Below are positions 41,594-49,784 of a DNA stretch of 64,000 bases, in pieces (position 1 is the first letter of the stretch; each line of letters opens with the position of its first letter). Below the pieces are notes generated by a model. The model did not search any database, had not been told where the DNA came from, and saw only the letters and a program-made list of their open reading frames with translations. Source of the DNA: an uncultured Flavobacteriaceae bacterium (GTDB taxonomy: Bacteria; Bacteroidota; Bacteroidia; Flavobacteriales; Flavobacteriaceae); contig CAJPUR010000013.1 of assembly GCA_905381055.1 (NCBI GenBank), forward strand, positions 1 through 64,000, in the 5' to 3' direction. Both the position numbers and the translations under genes were made by a program.

Positions 41594-43912
41594 ATGAACT
41601 CAGACTTTGCAGAAAAAATTAATGATTTAAATGAACCTCAAAAAAATGCTTTGTATCATAAAGACGGACCCTCAATAATAATTGCAGGAGCTGGTTCTGG
41701 TAAAACTAGAGTTTTGACATATAAAATTGCATACCTATTATATCTTGGGATAGATTCTTTTTCAATATTATCACTGACATTTACAAATAAAGCTGCTAGA
41801 GAGATGAAAGACAGAATTTCCTATTTAATTGGTGGTGATGAATCTAAAAATTTGTGGATGGGTACTTTTCATTCAGTTTTTGCTAGAATTTTACGAATTG
41901 AAGCTGATAAACTGGGATATTCTAGGAATTTCACTATTTATGATTCTCAAGATTCTGAAAGACTTATTAGGTCAATTATTAAAGAAATGAATCTTAACAA
42001 GGATATTTATAAAAGTAAACAGATAAGAAATAGAATTTCAACACTAAAAAATAATTTAATAACGGTAAAGACATATTATAATGATTATGAACTACAAGAA
42101 TATGATAGAATTGCCCAAAGGCCTAAGTTAGGAGAAATTTATAATGAATATGTAAAAAGATGTTTTAAATCAAGTGCAATGGACTTTGATGATTTATTAT
42201 TAAAAACTAATGAATTATTAAATAATTTTCCAGACATACTAGCTAAATATCAAAATCAATTTAAATATATTTTGGTTGATGAGTATCAAGACACTAATCA
42301 TTCCCAATACTTAATAGTTAAGATGTTATCAGATAAGTTTCAAAACATTTCAGTTGTAGGTGATGATTCACAAAGTATATATGCATTCAGAGGAGCAAAT
42401 ATTAACAATATTTTAAATTTTCAAAAGGATTATGAATCAGTTAAAGTTTATAAGTTAGAACAAAATTACAGGTCCACGAAAAATATTGTTAACGCTGCTA
42501 ATTCTTTAATTGAACACAATAAAAATAAATTAAATAAAGAAATATGGACTAATAATTCTCAAGGGGAAAAAATTATTTTAAAAAAATTGCTTACAGATTC
42601 AGATGAAGGAAGATTTGTTGCAAAATCAATTTTTGAATTTAAAGAAACTAAATCTTATAAAAACTCAGATTTTGCTGTTTTATATAGAACAAATGCCCAG
42701 TCAAGGTCAATTGAAGATTCATTAAGGAATATGAATATTAAATATGAGGTTTATGGTGGTATTTCATTTTATCAAAGAAAAGAGATTAAAGATGTATTAG
42801 CTTATTTAAGAGTTATAGTAAACCCCAATGATGAAGAAAGTTTAAAAAGAATCATTAATTATCCATTAAGGGGAATTGGCCAAACAACAATTGACAAAAT
42901 AATTGTTTCATCAAATCTAAATAATATCTCTATTTTCGAAACAATGGAGAATATTAAAAAAAATGATTTAGAATTGAATAACTCTACATTAAAAAAAATT
43001 GATGAATTTGTTATGTTAATCAAAAGTCTAATTATTTCTAATCAAAAAAATGATGCATTCGAAACGGCAAATGAAGTAGTTTTAAGAACAAAAATAATAT
43101 CTAATTTAAGAAAGGAAGGTAGTCTTGAGAGTATTTCAAAAGCAGAGAACATTGAAGAGTTATTAAATGGCGTAAAAGATTTTATTGATGGTCAAAAAGA
43201 TGTTTTTGATGCAAATGACTCCTTAGTTGATTATTTAGAAGATATTGCCTTAGCTACTGATTTCGATAAAACTAAGGAAATAAATGAAGAAAAAATTTCA
43301 TTAATGACTATTCATCTTGCCAAAGGTCTTGAGTTCCCTATTGTTTTTATTGTTGGTCTGGAAGAAGATTTATTTCCGTCACCAATGAATATTGACACAA
43401 GAGATGGTTTAGAAGAGGAAAGAAGACTCTTTTATGTAGCTTTAACAAGAGCTGAAGAACAAGCTATTATATCTTATTCAGAATCAAGATATAGGTGGGG
43501 AAAAATTAATTATAGTGAGCCAAGTAGATTTATTTCTGAAATTGATGAAAGTTATATTAACATTTCTAACATTAAAAGTGAAGCTTTCAAATTTAATAGT
43601 AAGTTAGATTCTTTTGATAAAAATAAAATTTTATTCAAAAGCGACTTATTAAAACCAAACAAAAAAATAAAGAAAATTAATTTTTACAGCAATAAAAAAA
43701 ATCAATTAGACCATTCAAGAATTAAAATTAAAACAGGAGATTTTGTTGAACATCAAAGATTTGGGAAAGGTCTGGTTATAGAAATAGATGGAAATGGTGC
43801 AGATAAAAAAGCCAAAATTAAATTTAAAGGAATTGGAATTAAAAATTTGCTTTTAAATTATGCAAAATTAAAAATAATTCCTCCATTTAATAAGGAGGAA
43901 TTATTTAAATAA
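41594..43912 (+). CDS. UvrD/PcrA-type DNA helicase
   Basis: A 772-aa SF1A helicase acting in nucleotide excision repair and removal of RecA or stalled polymerase. Motifs in order are Walker A AGAGSGKTR (31-39), TFTNKAAREMK, DEYQDTN, GDDSQSIYAFRGAN, YRSTKNIV, IHLAKGLEFPIVFIVGLEEDLFPS and ALTRAEEQ. The C-terminal Tudor-like segment (FVEHQRFGKGLVIEIDG) is characteristic of PcrA/UvrD. It converges on the OmpA-type gene with 5 bases between stops, and its last codons form one arm of a hairpin. Confidence 0.95.
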   Translation: MNSDFAEKINDLNEPQKNALYHKDGPSIIIAGAGSGKTRVLTYKIAYLLYLGIDSFSILSLTFTNKAAREMKDRISYLIGGDESKNLWMGTFHSVFARILRIEADKLGYSRNFTIYDSQDSERLIRSIIKEMNLNKDIYKSKQIRNRISTLKNNLITVKTYYNDYELQEYDRIAQRPKLGEIYNEYVKRCFKSSAMDFDDLLLKTNELLNNFPDILAKYQNQFKYILVDEYQDTNHSQYLIVKMLSDKFQNISVVGDDSQSIYAFRGANINNILNFQKDYESVKVYKLEQNYRSTKNIVNAANSLIEHNKNKLNKEIWTNNSQGEKIILKKLLTDSDEGRFVAKSIFEFKETKSYKNSDFAVLYRTNAQSRSIEDSLRNMNIKYEVYGGISFYQRKEIKDVLAYLRVIVNPNDEESLKRIINYPLRGIGQTTIDKIIVSSNLNNISIFETMENIKKNDLELNNSTLKKIDEFVMLIKSLIISNQKNDAFETANEVVLRTKIISNLRKEGSLESISKAENIEELLNGVKDFIDGQKDVFDANDSLVDYLEDIALATDFDKTKEINEEKISLMTIHLAKGLEFPIVFIVGLEEDLFPSPMNIDTRDGLEEERRLFYVALTRAEEQAIISYSESRYRWGKINYSEPSRFISEIDESYINISNIKSEAFKFNSKLDSFDKNKILFKSDLLKPNKKIKKINFYSNKKNQLDHSRIKIKTGDFVEHQRFGKGLVIEIDGNGADKKAKIKFKGIGIKNLLLNYAKLKIIPPFNKEELFK
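43872..43906. terminator. Strong hairpin at the end of the UvrD-like gene
   Basis: A 13-bp perfect stem (arms 43872-43884 and 43894-43906) with a nine-base loop lies entirely within the coding sequence, four bases before the stop. On the plus strand it is followed by AAATAAAAATTTT, on the minus strand by TTTAATTTTG, so neither side has a strong T-run but it fits a bidirectional terminator between the convergent genes. Confidence 0.5.
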
Positions 43913-43917
43913 AAATT

Positions 43918-44778
43918 TTAATTAATGGATGCATCACTCATTCCTTGACTTATTAGGTCATAAAACTGATCTAGCTTTGGAAGAACAACAATTCTTGTTC
44001 TCCTGTTTTTAGCTCTGTTAGAGGCAGTATTATTATCAAATAGGGGCACGTAAGAACTTCTTCCTGCGGCAGTCATTCTATTTGGAGGTACACCAAATTT
44101 ACTTTCTAGAACTCTAACTACGGACGTAGCTCTTTTAACGCTAAGATCCCAGTTATCAACCACACAATCGTTACTAATTGGTACATTATCTGTATGGCCT
44201 TCTACCATGAATTCAATTTCAGGTTTTGCTAAAACAACTTTAGCAACTTTTCCAAGAACTCCAATAGCTTTTTGAGTAACATTAGAACTTCCACTTCTAA
44301 ACAATAATTTATCAGAAATAGAAATAAAAACCACACCTTTTTCAACATTAACCTCAATATCACTATCATTAAGATCTCCAAGGGCTCCTTTTAAACTTGT
44401 CACTAGTGCAAGAGTTACAGAATCTTTTCTTGTAACAGCATCCCTTAGTGATTTGATTCTCACATCCTTTTCTTTCATACTTTCTAAGGATCTCTCAAGA
44501 TTTTCAGCTCCTTTTTGAGATAACGTAGTCATATTACCTAGGTTATTGATTAAATCTTGGTTATTGGCTTTAAGAAATTTTACTTGTTCATTTAATGATG
44601 CAAGCTTTGCAATTGCAGCTTCTTTTTCATCATTACATGAATTAAGTTCAATTGTTGCACTATTTAATGCATCATTTGTGCTTTTTTGTAAAGCTTGAAG
44701 CTCTGTGAATTGTTTTTGTGAAACACAAGAAGATAGAAGCACTACAAAACTGAGCAGAAAAAAGAATTTAATTTTCAT
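43918..44778 (-). CDS. OmpA-family lipoprotein
   Basis: A 286-aa outer-membrane or periplasmic lipoprotein. The signal peptide ends in lipobox LSSC (C18), followed by a coiled coil (about residues 25-125, with heptads in EAAIAKLASLNEQVKFLKANN). The C-terminal OmpA domain (about 155-270) binds peptidoglycan, with the typical FMVEGHTDNVPI and NWDLSVKRATSVV motifs carrying the aspartate and arginine ligands. Its codons look richer in G and C than its neighbours', consistent with high expression. It has a promoter with a degenerate -7 element upstream. Confidence 0.93.
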   Translation of the reverse strand: MKIKFFFLLSFVVLLSSCVSQKQFTELQALQKSTNDALNSATIELNSCNDEKEAAIAKLASLNEQVKFLKANNQDLINNLGNMTTLSQKGAENLERSLESMKEKDVRIKSLRDAVTRKDSVTLALVTSLKGALGDLNDSDIEVNVEKGVVFISISDKLLFRSGSSNVTQKAIGVLGKVAKVVLAKPEIEFMVEGHTDNVPISNDCVVDNWDLSVKRATSVVRVLESKFGVPPNRMTAAGRSSYVPLFDNNTASNRAKNRRTRIVVLPKLDQFYDLISQGMSDASIN

Positions 44779-44820
44779 ATAAAATTATTTAGTTGTTAGT
44801 TACTATATTAAATTAGATGG

Positions 44821-44850
44821 TAAAAATAAGTTTTTTTACGTTTTAGGCAA
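44821..44850 (-). promoter_or_regulatory. Candidate promoter of the OmpA-family gene
   Basis: On the minus strand TTG (44850-44848), 19 bases, TATTTTTA (44828-44821). The last base differs from the TANNTTTG consensus. The leader would be about 40 bases. Confidence 0.4.
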
Positions 44851-44858
44851 TTAAAAAT

Positions 44859-45839
44859 TCAAAATTTAGTCTTTTTTAATATATAATAGTCAAATACAAT
44901 ACTTTTTTTTGTGTAATATAAGTTTTTGTTATGAATTTTCTGCCTTTGATTGTATTTTCTTAAAAAATATTTAATAATACTAAAATAAGCATGAATTAGT
45001 GCGATTGCATAAGAGAATCTTCCAATGATTAGAAATCTCAAAAAAGCAATAAAATCTATTAATATTCTGGTTGAAATTGTAATACAAAAACCTTTAATTG
45101 GTATATTTTTTATTAACATTAAGAATGAATTTCTAAAATTATAGAACGTTTTTTTAGAATTTTCTTTGTTTAATGTACTTCCCCCCTGATGATAGACTAA
45201 AGAGGAGCCAATATTAAAGACTTTAATGTTTTTATTAAAAGCTCTCCAGCATAAATCAATTTCTTCTTGATGCATGAAAAAATCTGAATCAAAACCATTT
45301 AATAATTTGAAAATGTTTTTTCGAATAAAGAAACACGCACCAGATGCCCAAAAAATTTCTTTAGTTTCAAAATATTGATTTTCATTTTTTTCAATTGTAT
45401 TAAAAATTCTTCCTCTACAATATGGATAGCCAATTTTATCTATAAATCCACCTGCTGCTCCAGCATAATCAAAATATGTTTTTTTATTTAAATCTAAAAT
45501 TGTGGGTTGAGCAATTGAAATATTTGGATTATTAATAAATGAATTAATTATGGGAGTGAGCCAATTTTTAGTAACTAATACATCATTGTTAATTAAACAT
45601 AAGATTTCATCATTAACATATTTTAGCCCTTTATTATATCCCTCAGCATAACCATAATTCTTTTCATTTTGAATTAAGATTACTGATGGAAAATTTTTTT
45701 TAATATATTTTTGAGATCCATCGTTTGAATTATTATCAATAATATATACGTTAGCGTTATTTGAATATTTAATAATATTGGGTAAGAATCTTTCCAATAA
45801 TTCAATACCATTAAAATTAAGAATTACAATTCCTAGCAT
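44859..45839 (-). CDS. Family 2 glycosyltransferase
   Basis: A 326-aa GT-A-fold transferase. The N-terminal VILNFNGIELLERFLP, IIDNNSNDGSQ and the DxD-like region LINNDVLVT define the nucleotide-sugar site, and ASGACFFIRK with FDSDFFMHQEEIDLCWRA is the common acceptor/base region. Two hydrophobic stretches near residues 240-290 may anchor it to the inner membrane. It probably builds a cell-surface glycan, but donor and acceptor are unknown. ATG 45839 is preferred over a TTG at 45845. It lies 8 bases after the HSDR_N-type gene. Confidence 0.9.
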   Translation of the reverse strand: MLGIVILNFNGIELLERFLPNIIKYSNNANVYIIDNNSNDGSQKYIKKNFPSVILIQNEKNYGYAEGYNKGLKYVNDEILCLINNDVLVTKNWLTPIINSFINNPNISIAQPTILDLNKKTYFDYAGAAGGFIDKIGYPYCRGRIFNTIEKNENQYFETKEIFWASGACFFIRKNIFKLLNGFDSDFFMHQEEIDLCWRAFNKNIKVFNIGSSLVYHQGGSTLNKENSKKTFYNFRNSFLMLIKNIPIKGFCITISTRILIDFIAFLRFLIIGRFSYAIALIHAYFSIIKYFLRKYNQRQKIHNKNLYYTKKSIVFDYYILKKTKF

Positions 45840-45847
45840 TATCAATT

Positions 45848-46291
45848 TTATTTATAATCAGGTATGTTTTTTAAAAATTTATAGGATTTCAGTTTAAAAT
45901 TAATAAAACAAAAATAATGATCTAAACCATTAGTTAACATTAAATATTTACTATTTGCAGTCATGTTATAAAGTGCAATTTGATCAAAAACTTTTTGATT
46001 AATTTTTACTGAACTTGATTTACACTCAATCAAGATTTCAATTAGACCTTTTGAGTTAAAAATTATTACATCAAATCTTTTTGATATATTATTTACAATT
46101 ATTTTTTTTTCAACATTTATTAGACTTATGGGATATTTTTTAGTGTGAATAAAAAAATGTACTGTATTTTGGCGAACCCATTCCTCAGAAGTTAAATGAA
46201 CAAATTTTTTTCTTATTATATCGAAGATATAAGTCTTATTTTCACTATTTTTAAATCTGTGCTTAAAGACAGGAAAATTTAGTCTTTTCAT
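45848..46291 (-). CDS. HSDR_N-type PD-(D/E)XK fold protein
   Basis: A 147-aa protein resembling the N-terminal nuclease domain of type I restriction R subunits (HSDR_N). The core KRFDVIIFN with D74 and EILIECKSS with E89 and K91 gives the D-...-E-x-K pattern of PD-(D/E)XK nucleases, so it could be catalytic. There is no helicase domain and no methylase or specificity subunit nearby, hence no restriction system is evident. In Flavobacteriia a similar short gene is usually divergent from holA, as here, which suggests a housekeeping role in DNA metabolism. Confidence 0.82.
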   Translation of the reverse strand: MKRLNFPVFKHRFKNSENKTYIFDIIRKKFVHLTSEEWVRQNTVHFFIHTKKYPISLINVEKKIIVNNISKRFDVIIFNSKGLIEILIECKSSSVKINQKVFDQIALYNMTANSKYLMLTNGLDHYFCFINFKLKSYKFLKNIPDYK

Positions 46292-46317
46292 ACAACAAAA
46301 ATGAGAATTTTTTTCAA

Positions 46318-47319
46318 TTGAGCGAAATAAACAAAATTCTTCTTGATATTAATATGGGTGTGACTTATCCATTCTATCTTCTTATGGGGGAGGAAACTTA
46401 TTTTACTGATATAATTACTAAGTCTCTTCAAGAAAAAATTATTTCAAGTGAATCCAAAGTTTTTGATTTTAGTATAATTTATGGTAGAGAAAGTTCAATT
46501 GAAAAGATAATTGAAGTTTCAAAGAGATTTCCATTAATTTCAGAAAAACAACTCATAATCGTTAAAGAAGCTCAACATCTTGATAAAAATATCAATGATT
46601 TAGATTTATATCTAAAGAATCCGCAAAAAAAAACCATACTAGTTTTTTGCTACAATAATAAAAAGTTAGACAAAAGAAAGCAGGTATTTAAATTAATAAA
46701 TAAAATTGGTCTCATATTTGAATCTAAAACACTTTATCAAAATGAAGTTTTAGATTGGACTAAAAAAAGGGCAGTCGAGTTAGGGATTAGACTTACAAGT
46801 CAGTCAATTGAGGTAATTAATTCCTTCACAGGGAATAACCTGAAAATGATTGATTTAAATCTTGATAAACTCAGGTTATCTGTTGATAAAGAAACATTAA
46901 TCACACCAGAAATAATTGAGAGAAACATTGGCTATAGCAAAGATTTTAATGTTTTTGAATTACAAAAAACATTAGTTAATAGGAATATCAATCAGTCATA
47001 TAGAATAATCAAATACATGTCTTCTAATAAAACAAAATATCCTATAATTTTAGTTTTAACTCTTCTTTTTAATTTTTTTAAAAAAGTTTTAGTTTATAAA
47101 TCTATTTCCAACAAATCTAAAGCTTCAAAATTAATGGGCATTTCTCCTTTTTTTATTAAAGAATATGAATATGCTTCAAAAAAATTTTCTCATGACCAAT
47201 TAATTAATGTAATTGAAATTATAATGTCATGTGATTTAAAAAGCAAAGGAATCAATTCAAAGGGGACAAATCCAGGCGAAATATTAAAGGAATTAATCTA
47301 TAAGATTATTTGTACTTAA
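46318..47319 (+). CDS. holA: DNA polymerase III subunit delta
   Basis: A 333-aa clamp-loader subunit that opens the beta sliding clamp. Family-typical blocks are YPFYLLMGEETYFTDIIT near the start, the RFPLISEKQLIIVKEAQHLDK stretch, and helical C-terminal domain with NPGEILKELIYKII. No AAA+ Walker motif, as expected for delta. The start is TTG at 46318, judged from homology; the only nearby ATG (46301) opens a six-codon reading frame whose TGA overlaps the TTG. The gene overlaps the convergent E1 gene by 4 bases. Confidence 0.9.
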   Translation: MSEINKILLDINMGVTYPFYLLMGEETYFTDIITKSLQEKIISSESKVFDFSIIYGRESSIEKIIEVSKRFPLISEKQLIIVKEAQHLDKNINDLDLYLKNPQKKTILVFCYNNKKLDKRKQVFKLINKIGLIFESKTLYQNEVLDWTKKRAVELGIRLTSQSIEVINSFTGNNLKMIDLNLDKLRLSVDKETLITPEIIERNIGYSKDFNVFELQKTLVNRNINQSYRIIKYMSSNKTKYPIILVLTLLFNFFKKVLVYKSISNKSKASKLMGISPFFIKEYEYASKKFSHDQLINVIEIIMSCDLKSKGINSKGTNPGEILKELIYKIICT

Positions 47320-49730
47320 TAAAGCTTAGGATATTTTTTAGGGTTAAAGTCATTCATCATCGAATAAACTTTTTCAATTATATCATCAATGGATGGTTTA
47401 GAGAGATAGTCACCATCAGTTCCATAGGCTGGCCTGTGATCTTTTGCAGTAAGAGTTAGTGGAGGACTATCAAGAAAATTAAATATATTTTGATTGTTTA
47501 TTAACTGCTGTAAAATAAACCCTGAACTTCCACCCGGTACATCTTCATCAATAATAAGTACTCTATTTGTTTTTTTAATACTTTTGATAATATCATTATT
47601 TGTATCAAATGGCAATAGGCATTGAATGTCAATTATTTCACAATATATATAATGTTTTTTCAATTCGTCAGCTGCCTTTTGAACAATTCGTAAAGTTGAC
47701 CCGTATGATACAAGTGTAATGTCATTTCCATCTAAAAGTTTTTCAACTTCACCAATTTTAATTTTAAATTCCCCAAGATTTATTGGCATTTTTTCCTTTA
47801 AACGATATCCATTTAATGGTTCAATAATGATGCCTGGTTCATCGCCATTGATTAAAGAATTATAAAATCCTGCAGCTTGAGTCATATTTCTTGGTACAAG
47901 AATATTAATCCCTCTCAATAAGTTTATTATTCCTCCAAGTGGTGAACCACTGTGCCAAATTCCTTCAAGCCTGTGACCTCTAGTCCTAATAATAAGTGGT
48001 ACAGACTGTTTTCCAACAGTTCTATAATGATAAGATGCTAGGTCATCACTAAGTGTTGCTATACAATATAATATATAATCCAAATATTGAATTTCAGCTA
48101 TTGGTCTTAGTCCTCTTAAAGCTAAACCTATTCCTTGACCAATTATACTTGATTCTCTTATACCAGTATCAAATATTCGATCTTCTCCATATTTTTTTTG
48201 TATTCCCTCCAGACCTTGATTAACATCACCAATTACACCAACATCTTGTCCAAATATTATTATTTTATCATTTTTAGATAATAATGCATCAAAGTTATCT
48301 CTTAGAATTAGCCTTCCATCGACTAATTTTGAAGAACTATCATATTCAGGATCAACAGGTGATATATTGCTTAATTTATAATTAGATTGACTGTATAAAT
48401 GTGAACTATATCTAGATTCAATCTCAGATTTAGTTTTTAAATACCAATTTTTAAAAGATTCAATTTTAGGATCACTATACTTTGATAATTCAATAATTAT
48501 TTTTCTTGAACTTTGTAAAATATCTTTATAGTTAGGTTCATCATTTTTTTTCAAAGAATCAATAAAAGATTTTATTCTCAAATTATTTTCAATTGACCTT
48601 GGTAAACTAATTAAGTTTTCTAAAAATTCATTTTTCAATTTTATAATTGGTTTTTTATATGCCTCCCATGCATTTAATTTTTCCTTTTTAACAATTTTTC
48701 TACATTCCTCTTCAATTTCTGAGATGGATTTATCGTCAGATATACCGTTTGAAATTATCCAATCTCTCATTTTTTTGTTACAATCGTATTCTTTTTCCCA
48801 ATCCAATCTTTTATCAGACTTATATCTTTGATGAGATCCAGAGCTTGAGTGTCCAAGAGGTTGAGTTAGTTCCTTAACGTGAATTAAAACTGGAACATGA
48901 TTATTTCGAGCAATTTTTTCAGCAAATGAATATGTTTCAATTAATGCCGGATAATCCCATCCATTAACAGTTAGGATTTCGAATCCCTCATAATTATTGT
49001 TTCTTTGAAAACCAGATAATGCGTCAGAAATACTTTCTTTAGTAGTTTGAAGCTTATTGTGAACAGAAATACCATATTCATCATCCCAAACGCTTATTAT
49101 TATAGGTGCTTGAATAACCCCTATAGCATTGAATGATTCAAAAAAAAGTCCTTCACTAGTTGCTGCATTACCAATTGTCCCCCAAGCAATTTCATTACCA
49201 TTTTTAGAAAATTTTTCTGAATTTGAAATTTTTAATTTTCGATATAGTTTTGAGGCATGTCCAAGACCAACTAATCTTGGAATTTGTCCTGCTACAGGAG
49301 AAATATCCGAACTATGATTTTTTTGATTAAGAATATTTAAATAATCTCCTACGTCATCAATACTTCGGGTAACAAAATGACCTCCCATTTGACGTCCAGA
49401 GGACATTGGCTCTAATTTGCTGTCTGTATTAGCATATAATGCAGAAAAAATTTCTCTAACAGAAAGATGACCTTGAGACATTAAAATTGTTTGGTCTCTG
49501 TAGTATCCTGCTCTGAAGTCACCATCTTTGAAAAATTTACTGAGTACAATTTGTGGTAATTCCTTGCCATCGCCAAAAATTCCAAATTTTGCTTTACCAG
49601 TTAGAACTTCTCTTCTACCAAGTATACTAGTTTCTCGACTAAGAAAAATAGTTTTATAATCTAAAAGTATCTGATTCTTAAAGTCAAAGTAGGTTAATTC
49701 TTTTTCTTTTGCTATTTCTTTTTTAGACAT
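47316..49730 (-). CDS. 2-oxoacid dehydrogenase E1, fused alpha and beta subunits
   Basis: An 804-aa single-chain E1 of a branched-chain-type 2-oxoacid dehydrogenase, decarboxylating 2-oxo acids with TPP and passing the acyl group to E2. The alpha half (about 1-400) carries the thiamine site region TIGNAATSEG and WDDEYGIS; the beta half (about 460-800) shows FGQDVGVIGDVNQG, the FDTGIRESSIIG block and GGSSGFILQQL. In the classic motif GDG...NN the residues here are GNA...DD, which I recall as a trait of this flavobacterial family; it could alter Mg binding. E2 and E3 genes are not adjacent. It overlaps holA by 4 bases. Confidence 0.92.
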   Translation of the reverse strand: MSKKEIAKEKELTYFDFKNQILLDYKTIFLSRETSILGRREVLTGKAKFGIFGDGKELPQIVLSKFFKDGDFRAGYYRDQTILMSQGHLSVREIFSALYANTDSKLEPMSSGRQMGGHFVTRSIDDVGDYLNILNQKNHSSDISPVAGQIPRLVGLGHASKLYRKLKISNSEKFSKNGNEIAWGTIGNAATSEGLFFESFNAIGVIQAPIIISVWDDEYGISVHNKLQTTKESISDALSGFQRNNNYEGFEILTVNGWDYPALIETYSFAEKIARNNHVPVLIHVKELTQPLGHSSSGSHQRYKSDKRLDWEKEYDCNKKMRDWIISNGISDDKSISEIEEECRKIVKKEKLNAWEAYKKPIIKLKNEFLENLISLPRSIENNLRIKSFIDSLKKNDEPNYKDILQSSRKIIIELSKYSDPKIESFKNWYLKTKSEIESRYSSHLYSQSNYKLSNISPVDPEYDSSSKLVDGRLILRDNFDALLSKNDKIIIFGQDVGVIGDVNQGLEGIQKKYGEDRIFDTGIRESSIIGQGIGLALRGLRPIAEIQYLDYILYCIATLSDDLASYHYRTVGKQSVPLIIRTRGHRLEGIWHSGSPLGGIINLLRGINILVPRNMTQAAGFYNSLINGDEPGIIIEPLNGYRLKEKMPINLGEFKIKIGEVEKLLDGNDITLVSYGSTLRIVQKAADELKKHYIYCEIIDIQCLLPFDTNNDIIKSIKKTNRVLIIDEDVPGGSSGFILQQLINNQNIFNFLDSPPLTLTAKDHRPAYGTDGDYLSKPSIDDIIEKVYSMMNDFNPKKYPKLY

Positions 49731-49784
49731 AAAAAAAATTAGAGATCAAATTTACAAAATATTAAATATATCAATTGAATACAA

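Noticed and set aside
45848-46291. Remnant type I restriction system
   Set aside because: Only a short HSDR_N-like domain is present with no HsdM, HsdS or helicase part; context with holA points to a housekeeping gene.
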